Below are positions 33,693 to 44,544 of a stretch of 64,000 nt of DNA, in pieces. The notes under the pieces were generated by a model, which was not told where the DNA came from, ran no database searches, and saw nothing but the letters and a program-made list of their open reading frames with translations. Position numbers and translations under genes: made by a program. Source of the DNA: Chara braunii (lineage: Eukaryota; Streptophyta; Charophyceae; Charales; Characeae). The stretch spans positions 4,661,794 through 4,725,793 of the forward strand of contig BFEA01000034.1 in assembly GCA_003427395.1 (NCBI GenBank), given 5' to 3'. Positions within the stretch are counted from its first letter, which is position 1; each line of letters starts with the position of its first letter.

Positions 33693-34176
33693 AGAGATTT
33701 CAACAGAAGTAATCAGACAAAGAAGGTCAAATTTTGGTAGAGGTTCGGGTCCAAGTGAAGAGAAGGTTGAATGTCTCCTAAGGTCGCTGAGTACTCTAGG
33801 CAAGAGAGAGGCATTTCCATATGAAGTTGTCAGGTATGATATGGTCGAGAGCGGATGGGAGCAGGAACGATTATATGTACTGACCTTCTATTTCACAGAT
33901 CTGGATGTGTATGATGTGAGAATCTATGTTCCAAAAGAAAGAAGCGCTGATGCAGTGTATGGGAGATGCTGGGGATTTGCTGAAGAGGTAGTACTGAGAG
34001 AGAAAGAGAGACTTGAGAGAGAGAACAAATGCTTCACTCGGTCGACTCGTTTTACTGTCTTTGATGGATTTCCAGTCCCTCCTTTACTTGATATCAATCT
34101 GTCTAAAAACAATTGGTATGCCATGTTAAAGTTTGCATGGAAAGTGAAGAGAACCCAAGAAGAATACTCTCAGTAG
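33682..34176 (+). CDS. Leader-family protein A3
   Basis: 164 codons from ATG 33682, overlapping the end of A2 in another frame. Family blocks: R-E-A-F-P-Y-E-V, L-Y-V-L-T-F-Y-F-T-D-L-D-V-Y-D-V-R-I-Y-V, a long charged helix (E-K-E-R-L-E-R-E), F-P-V-P-P-L-L, and N-N-W-Y-A-M. D-V-R-I-Y-V is shared exactly with A4. Soluble, acidic-basic mixed; no recognised function. Confidence 0.75.
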   Translation: MRAEEISTEVIRQRRSNFGRGSGPSEEKVECLLRSLSTLGKREAFPYEVVRYDMVESGWEQERLYVLTFYFTDLDVYDVRIYVPKERSADAVYGRCWGFAEEVVLREKERLERENKCFTRSTRFTVFDGFPVPPLLDINLSKNNWYAMLKFAWKVKRTQEEYSQ

Positions 34177-34685
34177 CCAGGATAACTACTGTGAGGGGTA
34201 GACTCTATGAGGTGATAGGGTGTGATAATCCTTTTGTGATCCTGAGGTATGAGACTTGTGAGAGAGGGTCCATAATATTTCACATTCTAGTGGTCAAATT
34301 CCTAAGTACTGGCAGCCTGGACGTACGGATTTATGTACCAGCAGACCTAGAAGAGGAAGATGACTACTTGAAGTGTCAGACAGGCGCTTATATTAGTCTC
34401 ATAAGAACCAAAGAGTGGCTTGAGAAATTAAATAGAAAAGTAACATGGGGGAAAGAAGTAAGACAATTCGAGAGGCTTCCCGAGTTGTCGGTTGCTAAGG
34501 GATTTGAAGGCAGGAGAGATTGGATGCCTCTGTTAGAAGCTATTGCTGAGATTGGTAGAGCAAGAGAAAAAGACTCCATTGTGATGATAAAATCCCTACT
34601 CCTGAGTACCTTTGAACACAGATTCGAGGCCCCTGATTATGTTAAACCTGAGATCTACCTTTCAGATATTGTTTATGATGCTTAA
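34137..34685 (+). CDS. Leader-family protein A4
   Basis: 182 codons from the ATG at 34137, overlapping A3 by 40 bases. It retains L-Y-E-V, a hydrophobic strand H-I-L-V-V-K-F-L, D-V-R-I-Y-V-P, a helix E-W-L-E-K-L-N-R, and D-W-M-P-L near the family end. A C-terminal extension of ~35 residues is not seen in A1-A3. It ends two bases before the B3 ATG. Function unknown. Confidence 0.7.
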   Translation: MESEENPRRILSVARITTVRGRLYEVIGCDNPFVILRYETCERGSIIFHILVVKFLSTGSLDVRIYVPADLEEEDDYLKCQTGAYISLIRTKEWLEKLNRKVTWGKEVRQFERLPELSVAKGFEGRRDWMPLLEAIAEIGRAREKDSIVMIKSLLLSTFEHRFEAPDYVKPEIYLSDIVYDA

Positions 34686-34687
34686 CA

Positions 34688-34978
34688 ATGTCCAACTTGA
34701 CTGAACAGCTGATACTAGGAGTTGTGCTGGAAGGTAGAGTAGCCAAGGTCGAGGGGACTCTTCGGATCTCTGACAAAAATCTTTCTACCGTGGATGAGCT
34801 TGAGTTTTTGCAGCCTTTCTTAGATCGCATGAGAGATTCTGCCTTGAGAATTATCACTGATCAGACTGAGGTAAGCTATCTGTTGAAAGTGGTGAAAGTG
34901 GGAACTATTGAGAGAGTATCTTATCACACTTTTCAGGAACAGGTCTCTCTTGCAAGAAGGATCAACAGTGGGTTGTAA
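34688..34978 (+). CDS. Leader-family protein B3
   Basis: 96 codons from an ATG two bases after the A4 stop. Blocks match B1/B2: V-E-G-T-L-R-I, D-R-M-R-D-S-A-L-R-I-I, then V-S-Y-L-L-K-V-V. The C-terminal V-S-L-A-R-R is shared with B4. No known motif. Confidence 0.7.
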   Translation: MSNLTEQLILGVVLEGRVAKVEGTLRISDKNLSTVDELEFLQPFLDRMRDSALRIITDQTEVSYLLKVVKVGTIERVSYHTFQEQVSLARRINSGL

Positions 34979-34981
34979 ACG

Positions 34982-35248
34982 ATGCAATTTGATTATGAGA
35001 TTATAAAACTGACTCGATATTTTATGATTCGGGGTACTATAAAGGGGTATGACAGAAGACTGAGTGGAGATGATGAGAGAGAGTAGGTTGAAGATTACAT
35101 TGGAAGGCTGGGAAGGATTGCGCTGCCCTTGATTACTACCCAGTCAATTATTGCTTATACCATATATGTACAGAACTCTCAGGGGGTAGAGCAGACAAGA
35201 GAAGAAAGGAACGAGCCTGTATCTCTTGCAAGAAGAGTGAGGGATTGA
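34982..35248 (+). pseudogene. Leader-family protein B4, with in-frame stop
   Basis: The ATG lies three bases after the B3 stop. I-R-G-T-I-K-G, L-G-R-I-A-L-P-L-I, I-A-Y-T-I-Y-V and V-S-L-A-R-R identify it as a family B member. A TAG at 35084-35086 interrupts the 88-codon frame after 34 codons. Gag begins about 60 bases later. Confidence 0.65.
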
Positions 35249-35309
35249 AGGGCAGAGAAGAAAAAGGATAAGAGTGCCAGAAAGAGAAGAGAATATTTGG
35301 GAAAGATCT

Positions 35310-36541
35310 ATGGTCAAAATGGCGGGACGAGGAAGACCGAGTACATCATCAGGGACCAATGAAGAGGCCTTGGTTGGGGTTATACGGGAACTGGTCGAGA
35401 GAGTTGATATACTATAAAAGGAGGGTCAGACATTGCAAGAGCAAAGAGGCTAGATGAGAGAATTTCCTGCTTCAGAGGACATCAGGTTAATGACTTCTTG
35501 GATGAGTATGAATTATTTGGACTCAGTTATGGCTGGACAGATAAGCAACGGCTTAAGCACCTTTTATCTTATTGTGACACTGATTCGAGACTGGCAGTTC
35601 AGGAACTAATGAAAGGTGATACTACTTGGGAAGAAGTCAAGGAGAGACTGAAAAAGGAATTCGAGAAAGATTCAGTTCCAACCACAACTAAGGATTTACT
35701 CAATATCAGAAGAGCTAAATATGACACTTTCAATGTTTTTCTTCAGACCTTCATCCAAACAGCAAGAAGAATTCCATATTTGGACGAAGCTCAGAGATGC
35801 CATATATTTTTGACAAATTTTACTGACACTGAAAGGCAAGCAGTTCTTAATCAAGCTCAGCACTATCCTCTCAGATGGGATGAAATGGTTGCAATCATAA
35901 GAACTCTACCTACTGTCTCCCATAAGAAATGGTCCCTGAATCAGATCAGTACTTTGGCCAAGGATTGAAAGACCGAGAAGGGAATGAATAAAGGAAGCAA
36001 TCTGACTGCTGAGAATATTCTTCAAAAAGTGATGACTAACTTTATGCCTGCAAGGCCTGCAACGCATGCTGTGGATGACAGGGGAAAGAAAAAGGCTGAA
36101 AGTGAGGAAGATGACGACGATGATGATGACAATGAAAATCATGGTAAGAAGGGGGATTCGTCCAGAACCAAAAGGAATGGGAAGAATGGCAATGGAGGAA
36201 ACAGAGAGAGAAGAAAATATGATGAGCGTCCTAAGAAGAGTTTTACTTGCTATTATTGTGGCGAAAGTAGACATACTACCACCTATTGCAAGCCTCTTGA
36301 GGAGGATGTAAGGAGTGGGGTGGCAAAAAAAGATGCAATGGGCCATGTCTGTGATAGTTCATGGAATAAGTTGGACCCGAGACATCCGGGAGATATGAGA
36401 CTTCTTGCTCTTAAACATGATGAAAAGATGAAGATTAAGAAGAAGAAAAATACCAATGTGAATGTTTATTTCCTCACTGGAGACTTGCCTAATGAACAGA
36501 TGACCCTCATACCACGATTGAATTGTCTCTGCAGTCCTTAA
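35310..36541 (+). pseudogene. Gag of the giant element (capsid and zinc knuckle), broken
   Basis: Structural protein of the element particle. It probably starts at the ATG at 35310 (M-V-K-M-A-G-R-G-R). A frameshift near 35405 moves into the main frame, which carries capsid-like sequence (F-L-D-E-Y-E-L-F-G, W-E-E-V-K-E-R-L-K-K-E-F; about 35490-35960). A TGA at 35966-35968 interrupts it. An acidic run of Asp and a basic Asn/Lys/Arg stretch then lead to an intact CCHC zinc knuckle, CYYC-4-H-4-C, at 36248-36289. Conserved charged sequence follows up to TAA 36541. Confidence 0.75.
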
Positions 36542-37770
36542 CATTGACAGAGTATGGGCCTACTGAGGCATCTACAAGTGAGTCTCCACTGGGAGGGAAT
36601 CCTACTTCTCAGAATCTTTCTGAATTAGTAGAGTCCCCTCCCAATGAAATGGATCGTCTCCTGGCTAATATGATGTCATTCCATGGTGATCTACCCCCAG
36701 AACTTATCATGGAACCCAGTGTCAGGGTTGGTGAAGTGAGAAACCATCAGACCCGTATGACACCTCAAATGATAGAAGAAAAGAAAAGAAAGAAGGTTGA
36801 GGAGTCACTTATTAACATCCTTGATGAACCTTAACCGGAACGTTCACAGGAAAAGAATGAACGAGGGAGAAATATAAAATTTATTCTCAAGAGTGATTTG
36901 GGTGATGGGACTATGATTTCTGATGTAATTGCTAAGATGCTGGAAGAAACAGAAGTGACACTGTCTTTCAGGGAAGCAACGACACTAGCACCCAAACTGA
37001 GAGAAGAGTTGAAGAGGTTAATTGAGAAGAAGAAAATGAAAGTTAATTATTTGGGGTCAATCTTTTCCAATCAAGTGAAGAGATTTCCACCAGGTTGCAA
37101 GATGAGATTTGCAACCATGGGTTGTGGGCATCTTACAATTCGCATTAATCAAGTGAAGATTCTAGCCCTAGTAGATTCTGGGGCAGAAATGATACTTCTT
37201 TCACGAAGAACGATGGAAGCATGTAATTTATCTATTGACAGACCTGCACAAAATGTACTGAGTAATATTGCCGGAGAGTTGTTCGTGGCAGGATTCATTG
37301 ATAATTTGCCTATCAAGGTTGGGACAATGACTGTGGAGTTACTGGGTTTTGTAGTACCGGATCTGGATCTTGACTGTATCTTGGGAACTCCATTCTTGCA
37401 TAGGATGGAGGCGGTCCAATTTTTCAGTCATGAGGGGTCATCTTGGATCAGTCTACAGGATCCTGAGACTGCTAAAGAGCAGACCTTTATGGTCGGTACA
37501 AAAAATGACTTCAAGCATCAACTATCTGCTAATTCGATCACGAGGGAGAAATCTGCTAAAAGGGTTAGGAGATTAAAGGAGGAAGGAAAACGAGAAGCAA
37601 AAGAAGAGATTTCAGTGGGAATCAATCAAGTTTCAAAAATGATGAAAGCCCTTGGTAAACTCGAGGATGAGGACGAACAAATTGAAGCCTTGAAGAAAGT
37701 TGTAGAGACTGCTAAGGGAGGAAAGATGGAATTGAGATTTGCATCAACTCACCCTTTTTTAGGAAAATAG
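36496..37770 (+). pseudogene. Pre-protease linker and aspartic protease of the giant element
   Basis: The frame is -1 relative to gag and overlaps its end. A Pro/Ser/Glu linker is interrupted by TAA at 36832-36834. A helical region (A-P-K-L-R-E-E-L-K-R-L) precedes the protease, whose active-site motif is L-V-D-S-G-A-E (Asp at 37174) with a later C-I-L-G-T-P-F-L strand typical of the fold. A Lys/Glu-rich tail follows. The frame ends with TAG at 37768-37770, seven bases after a TTTTTTA heptamer in register. Confidence 0.75.
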
Positions 37771-38982
37771 CCGCTGGGTCAAAAAGAAAATACAAGCCCA
37801 AGAGGGTGAAGAAAAACCTAGCGGCAGTCCTAATAGAGAAAAATTACGATGAAACATTGGAAAAGGAAAGACAAATTATAAGAGCATTGAGGGAGTCAGC
37901 AAAACCGGAGAATAGGGTCACCAAAGAGAGGTTTGACACAATGAAGATAGGCTCAGATCAGTTTATCCTGCCTAAAGAGAAAGAATATATCTTCAGGATG
38001 TGTCAGGAATTCTTTGGTGCTTTCTCCTTTAATGATGAGGAGAGGGGCCGGTTGGACGTGGACATGATCAAGATGGCCAAGATTTTGATAGATGATCATG
38101 TTCCATGGAATGATAGACCAACCAAGTATGCCCTAAAGGAAGAAGCGGAAGTAGTAAAGTACCTTGACAAGAAGATTGCATCCAATGTTCCTGAACCTGC
38201 TGATGGACCATATGCTAACTACTGGTTTTGTTTCTGGAAACCAGGGGGCGGACTAAGATGGATACAAAATCTTCAGAAACTCAATTCTGTGACGGTACGT
38301 GATGCAGGTAGTCTTCCTAATGCTGACCTACTCGCTGAATCATTTGCTGGTCGATGTATTTATTCCCTAGTTGACCTGTATTCTGACTATGATTAGTTCC
38401 CTATTGATCCCACTAGCCGACCCATGACTGCCATGCACACGCCGAGGGGACTTGTTCAGATGTGTGTGGTACCTCAAGGCTGGACTAACGGAGTGGCAGT
38501 GGTAGAGGGATATGATCAAAGTCATGCAGGATATTTCTCCTGAAATAACCAGTCCCTACATTGATGATAATCCTGTAAAAGGACCCTTGGTAAGAGATGA
38601 GACTTTGGTCGCAGGGGGAGTCAGAAAGTTTGTCTGGGAACATGCTGAAGGAGTAAAGATGGTCCTAGAAAAACTTCGGAAGTTTAATTTGACTGCGAGT
38701 GGGCCAAAGTCCCTTCTCTTCCAACCAGAAGTGATAATCTTGGGCTTTAGATGCTTCTCCAAGGGTAGGAGTCGAGATTCCAAGAAAATAGACAAGATCT
38801 TGAACTGGTCTCTGCCTCTTTAGAGAGTGACAGATGTCAAGAGCTTCTTGGGAGTTTGTGGATTCTGGAGGATTTTTATTCCTCATTTCGTTGCCCTTGC
38901 AGAGCCTCTGAGAGAAATGGTAAGACAAGGGGCTAACTTAGCATGGAATGACAAAAGACAAGCTGCAACAGAAACATTGTAA
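37761..38982 (+). pseudogene. Reverse transcriptase of the giant element, broken
   Basis: RT copies element RNA to DNA. It begins in the -1 frame after the TTTTTTA site with K-R-K-Y-K-P-K, then G-G-G-L-R-W-I-Q-N-L-Q-K-L-N and S-L-V-D-L-Y-S. TAG at 38394 replaces a probable Gln. A frameshift occurs near 38500. The catalytic block is P-Y-I-D-D-N-P-V-K-G-P (YIDD at 38557-38568) followed by F-V-W-E-H, a variant context unlike the VYLDDILVFS form of the other gypsy elements here. TAG (38821) and TAA (38980) interrupt the connection region (S-F-L-G-V-C-G-F-W-R). Confidence 0.8.
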
Positions 38983-39006
38983 GAGAAACTAAGAGACGGT
39001 GGTGTA

Positions 39007-40911
39007 GTGCTGGGAGTATCATATTATGATGATGAGGAGACAAGACCTTTCATCATTGAGGCAGATGGAGGACCAGTTGCTCTGGGTGGAGTACTTATTC
39101 AAAAAGACGAAAATGGGAGAGAAAAACCTCTAAGATTCGAAAGCAGAACCCTCAATTCTACTGAAAGAGGCTACACCCAATTCAGGAAAGAGCTACTGTC
39201 AATCATTCATAGCCTCAGGTGCTACAGACACTACGTCTTGAGAAGGAGATTCATCCTGAGGACTGATGCATCTGTTGTGATTGGTGCCATTAAAAAGCAC
39301 CAACAGGTAGATCCAATAGTCAGCAGATGGATCGCCTTCATCTTGACATATGATTTTAAGTTGGAAAAGATCCCCGCTGAGAAAAACAGAGCGGATGGCT
39401 TAAGCCGGATTGAGTGGCGAGAAGAAGAAGAAGATGTGTGTGGAACAATAGAAGAATCTGCTTATGTTGATAATTTTCTTAATGAAAAAGATGATGACTA
39501 TGAGGTGCCATGCTCCTACAGGTGGAATCCATGGCCAGAGGAAAGAGACAGCTGGGGAGAGATCCCTAGTGCGTACATTTACGAATCGATTCTTGGGAAA
39601 GAAGAAGAAGATGAACCGAACGATTGGTATGCCAGAGTTAATGCAGCAGCAGTGGCCGCTCATGAGATTGGGGAAAGTTCAGGTTCAAAGGAAGAAGAAG
39701 AGAGTGAAAAGAAGGAAGAAGAGATACTTTTCTTCTTTGAAGAGTATGATGAAAATTATCAAAAGATTGGCAGAAAAATGGAAAAGGAAGAACTAAAAGA
39801 ATACTACTGTAAAGATTCAAGAAAGAAATTCAGACTAAAAAGAGGACATCTCTTTGTGGATGGTAAGGGAGTCCTACCTCCACTAAGAGTGGTCTGTGGT
39901 AAAGAGAGTCAGTTAGAGATAATCGCTGCTCTACATGAGGGGGTTGCCGGTGGCCACAGGGCTGCTGAAGCTACCTACTCCAAGCCTGTCAAACTCTACT
40001 TCTGGCCTGGCATGAGAGACATGATTTTCAGATACTGTAAATCATGTGTCTTATGTCAGCAGAGGTCTACCACAAGGATGATTGAGCCCCTATTCCCTAC
40101 AATCGTGGTAGAGCCAGGTAGTAGAGTTCATCTGGATCTCATCACTATGCCTCCAGGCAAGGGTGGGATGAGATACATACTAAACATGAGAGAGAATTTC
40201 TCTGGATACGTTGAGGCAAAAACTCTGAAAAGGAAGACAGTCGAGCAAGTGGCTGATTCGATAGAGGAAGTCTATCTCATGTATCCTTTTATCAGAGAAT
40301 TTGTCTCAAACAGAGGATCAGAATTCAGAAATGAGGTTGTCAAAATAATTACACTCAGATTGGGTGTCAGAATTCGATATGTGACTACTTACTATCCTCA
40401 AGCGAATGCGGAAAGAGACCACAGAACTCTGAAAGATTCATTGGCCAAGTGGTGTGAAGGGAAGCTCAGTAACTGGCCAAAGGTGTTAAGAGCTGCTGTA
40501 TATGCTGATAATATCACAGTCAAGAGAACTACTGGTTATGCACCTTTTACACTGTGGTATGACCGTTATGCTACGTTACCAATTGAGAGTATTGTCAAAA
40601 CGTGATCAAGTCAAGCAAGCGACAGAGATTATTCTATTTCAGATTTCCTTCAGATCAGAATGAAGCAGATATCTGAAGTTGATCAGGCAGTGATGGATGC
40701 AGCAGAGAGAATGGCGTCCAGCAGACTATCGGATCAAGAAAGATGGAACAAGAAAAGATACATAAGAAAAGAGAAATTGAAGATCGGAGATGTTGTCCTT
40801 TTGTTCGACAGTTCTTTTGAGATACAATGGACTAAAAGATTGGAGCCCAGATGGCTTGGTCCTTACAGAATCACAGGAGAAGCAGAAGGCAAGGTTTATG
40901 AGATCTCATAA
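39007..40911 (+). pseudogene. RNase H and integrase of the giant element
   Basis: One long frame, open from 39007 to TGA 40603-40605, continues in frame to TAA 40911. RNase H: I-E-A-D-G-G-P-V-A-L-G-G, R-K-E-L-L-S, L-R-T-D-A-S, and N-R-A-D-G-L-S-R (to ~39410). A ~450-base acidic Glu-rich spacer follows. Integrase has an HHCC end (~39930-40065), catalytic Asp at 40135, and Glu at 40411. The second Asp is replaced by Asn (AAC 40309-40311, in V-S-N-R-G-S-E-F). A GPY-type module (R-W-L-G-P-Y-R-I) lies at ~40845-40872. No chromodomain is seen. The substitution should inactivate strand transfer. Confidence 0.82.
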
Positions 40912-42706
40912 ATGGATGGATCCAGGGTTCATGACATGGTATCAGAGTCATCGTAAGTTCATCTTTAGAAATCCTGATTTGATCCCTACAGTGGCTCCAA
41001 AGAGAGGGAAGAGAAGTCGGCTCCAAAGAGAGGGAAGAGAAGTCAACCATCCAAGAAAGAGAACAGTCATAGAGGACTGAGAAAGAGTATAATAAGATAT
41101 TGAGACAGTGAGGCTCAGTTATCAGCAGACAATGGTAATTCTTGCATAGTCGATTCAACTTTTCAGTTTCAGTATTTCAGACTCAGTACTTCAGTCTCAG
41201 CAATTCAGTTTCAATACTTCAGTTTTCAGCAAGTTATTTCATTATCTATTTCAGCAAGCAACTAAGTTAATGAGACTATATCTTTGATGCAGTGCTGCAG
41301 TCGTTCCATGAGTGTCAAGTCCTGAGAGTGGGGAGTAACTGTGAGTACAGTTCTGGGAGCATTGACACAGTGTCAAGATTCGAGAAACTCGTGGTTGTGG
41401 CACATCAAATGATATGAGCAGTGTTATTCTTATCACAAAAAGAAAGCATGATGGGAATAAAGAAGTTCAGTTCTGTCAGAATGAAAGTTATCAGCAGAAG
41501 GACTTTGTGTCTCTGATTGAGTTGTTCATCCAAGAGATTCAGACGAAGGCAGGCATAAAGAAGTTCAGCTTTACTTGACTGAGGGTGGTTAGTAGAGGGA
41601 CTTCGTGCTTCTTGGCTAAGCGCCTGTCTTCACTCAGATGAGGGAAGGGACCTCTCTGAGATCAGAGTTTCAGTATTTCCTTGAGACTGACGGGACGTTT
41701 CTTGGAAAAAGAAATCCCAGTTGAGGGAAGGGACCTCTCTGGGGCTAGCACTAAGTTTTTGCTTGTGACTGAAGGTAGGTCTCTTGCAAACTCTTAGTGT
41801 TGGCTAGCATGTTATTTGTTCAGTGCCTCTTGAGACTGACGGGACGTCTCTTGAGAGATGTTTTGTTATGGGGCGTGGACAGTCTGCTTGTGGGTTATGA
41901 TATGCTTGCCTGACTGTCTGTGCTTGGGGTTTTCTTCTCTAACCTAAGGATGCGTTGATTGTCGGGGCCAGCCAGAGCCTTACCGCAGTAGGTTGCAATC
42001 TGGTGGGGTCAGCAGGTCCCCGACGCGAGTGTCGAAGTCCGTAGTCAGCTGAGGCTAAGACTCCGGGAGTTTGGCCTATGAGGCTAAAAGGGGTCAGCTG
42101 GAACCCTGCCTTAGTCAGAGGATGCAATCCAGTGAGGTTAGCTAGAGCCTGGAACTGTGGTTAGACCGGGTCTAACGTTCAAAAATTTGGGCGGGGTAGC
42201 CAGCGCCCTTGGCCAAAAACTGGTAGGCGAGCCGGTCCCTGACCGCAGTGGTCAAATCCGGGTTCGGGACAGTTTGACTGACGGGACGTCTACTGTCATA
42301 GGGTGACCAGACCCGCTATAGTCTGCGTGTCCTGACGAGAGTGTCAAAGGGCTGTCATACTCGAGTAGTGGGTACGATTGGTCCTGACCTGGAGGCAGGT
42401 CAAAGGGGCTGTCAAGACAAATGGTCTGACTAGTCCTGGCCTGAGGCGGGGCGAATGAGGTATGTCAGAGTGACGGGACGTTCGACATTCCTGGCCAGTG
42501 GTGGGCCGAAACCAAGGCAATCAATAAATCCTGGGTGTGAGGAATTGTTATGTATTAATTACTATTTATTATTTATTATTTTATTTATGGGTTCTTATTT
42601 TAATTTGTTGACTGCTGGTTGTCAGAGGGTCTGCTGCTGGGGTATGGTTGTTGTTTGTGGGACTTGCTGGTTTTTGCAAGTATGCAAGTACTTATCTGAA
42701 GTTCCC

Positions 42707-42890
42707 AGACCAGAGAAAAGGAAAAAGGGTTTGGTATCCCCTCCCTTTTTATCTGAGAAGTTGGGGAGACGCCTCATTCAGACCAGAGAAAGAAAACAAG
42801 GGTTTGGTATCTCCATCAGGTGATTGAGAAGCTGAGAAGATGTCTCACTCAGACTAGAGAACAGAAAAGAGGGTTTGGTATGCCCTACGT
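42707..42890 (+). repeat. Three imperfect ~75 bp direct repeats
   Basis: Each unit has CAGACCAGAGAA or a variant, then AAGGGTTTGGTAT, then GAGAAG...GAGACG/GATGTCTCA. Starts are at about 42707, 42779 and 42851, the last truncated. Confidence 0.8.
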
Positions 42891-43158
42891 CCAGCATGGC
42901 AGACAAATTGAGTACCCCCGTTATTCGGGTCATCCCTGGCATGGATGCCTGACCAAGAGCTAAGGTAACCTCCATGTGAAAAACCAGCAGTTGAACAAGT
43001 CAAGTAAGCAGACAAAATCCTTCTTAAAATTGTATTTGGTGGCCGACAAGCTGCCTGGTTCACGAGGAACCTGCATCCCTGGCCTTAAGGAAGCCAAACT
43101 CTCAGGCCTGGGACGCTATAAGCTGGACTATGAACTGAAGAACTTTATGGGCTGAAAA

Positions 43159-43653
43159 TTAGGCTCGGAAAGCTGAGAAGAAGTCGCGCTTATATAGGAC
43201 ATAAAAAACAACCATGAGTTCAAGCTGGAAAAGGAAGAGAAGGAAGAAGATGTTGAAGAGAACACAGTGACTGGGATGATGGGGAGATGAGACAGTACAT
43301 GGAACAGAGGGAGGCGGAGTGGGCACTATAGCCTTGCTTACCGCAGGGGTGGAAGGATCTCTGGGGATATAAGGGGGAGAAGAAGCACTGGGTGTACTAT
43401 AGCGCGCATCAAATTTTTTTCGGAGGTATTTCATCCTGTCTGGGGATGGAATTTTTGCGTACCACCCTGATGATGGGTAACGCGGGTAGGGCCTCAGGTG
43501 CGCTTAGCCTCTAGGTTCTTCCTCCTCCTCCTCCTCTGAACAATAATTGCGCCGTGCTTTAGCCGGCGGCTCCTCTTTAGCCTTCCCTTTCCTACCTCCC
43601 CTTCCTCTACCCTGTCCACGGCGTGCTTCAGCAATGATAGAGTGAAAAGATTG
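43159..43653 (-). pseudogene. Possible antisense exon/ORF in the 3' region of the giant element
   Basis: On the minus strand a pyrimidine-rich tract ending TTAG (43654-43655) resembles a splice acceptor. From 43653 a frame encodes a basic Arg/Gly stretch, a run of Glu, then W-Y-A-K-I-P-S-P-D and a Pro/Ser-rich tail, interrupted once by TAA at 43504-43506 and ending at 43159. Tat-lineage plant Ty3 elements are known to carry additional, sometimes antisense, ORFs in this position; the comparison is inference. Composition bias means this could be chance. Confidence 0.35.
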
Positions 43654-44544
43654 CTAAGGGAGAGGTGAGAGACAGAGGATAATAGCACTAAGTAAAATCT
43701 ATGATAAAAGGGGGTGTGCTATATGAAAGAAATTTACGGTGATGAGATAGACAAAAGGGGAAATGAAAGCAGGGAACTGATAAGAGGGAAAAGGGGAAAG
43801 TGACTGCGCTAAATATGAGGATTACACCCTGCGATGGTTGAAGGAAGGTGAGCACCAAGAGTGAAGTCGAGCGCAGATAGTAAGAGAGGTGAGCGCAGGG
43901 GAAAGGCAAGCGTTGAAGAAAGGAACGAGTGTTGGAGAGAGAACGAGCATTGAGAGAGAAAGTGAACGCTAAAGCAAAAATGGAAAATGGACTTCATAGA
44001 GCTACGGGGCGGGCTCCGCAGTGAGTCGAGAGTAGTGATGAATGAGGAGTGTTGCTGCTCGCGCTGAATTTATGTCGAAAACGCGATGCGTTTCGACCCA
44101 GCGGGAACGCTGGGTGGGGGTTTGGTATTATGTCATAGGCAACGGCGTCCCGACCCTCCTTTGTATACCAATTCCTCGCTCAGTGCTAGTCCCCTGCCGT
44201 GACTTGTCGATCCCTAAGGTTCGTCTGGTGCTGTTTAGGTCTGGTACCTGGGTTATTCCCGGCGTGGACCAGCCCAGGTGGCGCAACCCTCAGCAAAAGG
44301 GGTGCGCCACAGGACTTCCATTGGTCCACGCAGGCTCGGCGTCCTGCTGTACAGCAGAGCACAACGGGCCTGTGGCCGTGGTAGCCGCCGGGTTCGCCCT
44401 GGGACGCGGAGGTGAGAGGGCTGGCTCAATCTTTTCAACTGCGCGCCAAGCGCCTCTCTACTGAGTTATGGGTCAGGTACACAGACCACAAGTCACTGTC
44501 ATAAAAAGACGGGGCTAAGAAAATAAAAGTAAAAGTTAAATTGC

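Larger units (their letters stand above)
40912..44544 (+). other. 3' untranslated region of the giant element
   Basis: About 3.6 kb between integrase and the A-rich tract, without a + strand gene. It contains TTCAG-rich repeats (41155-41260), a recurrent GACGGGACGT(T/C) motif (about 41690, 41840, 42280, 42475), direct repeats at 42707-42890, and a possible antisense exon (43159-43653). Most of 43700-44540 shows nothing I can name. Confidence 0.55.

Noticed and set aside
40937-40947. TGGTATCAGAG, identical to the start of a tRNA-iMet primer-binding site
   Set aside because: It lies just after the integrase stop, with no LTR end before it; the element already has a tRNA-Asp PBS at 32948. Probably coincidence or a relic.
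44407-44478. tRNA-like sequence on the minus strand (CATAACTCAGTAGAGAGGCGC)
   Set aside because: The D-arm resembles a tRNA but anticodon and T arms do not pair convincingly. Insufficient to call a tRNA.
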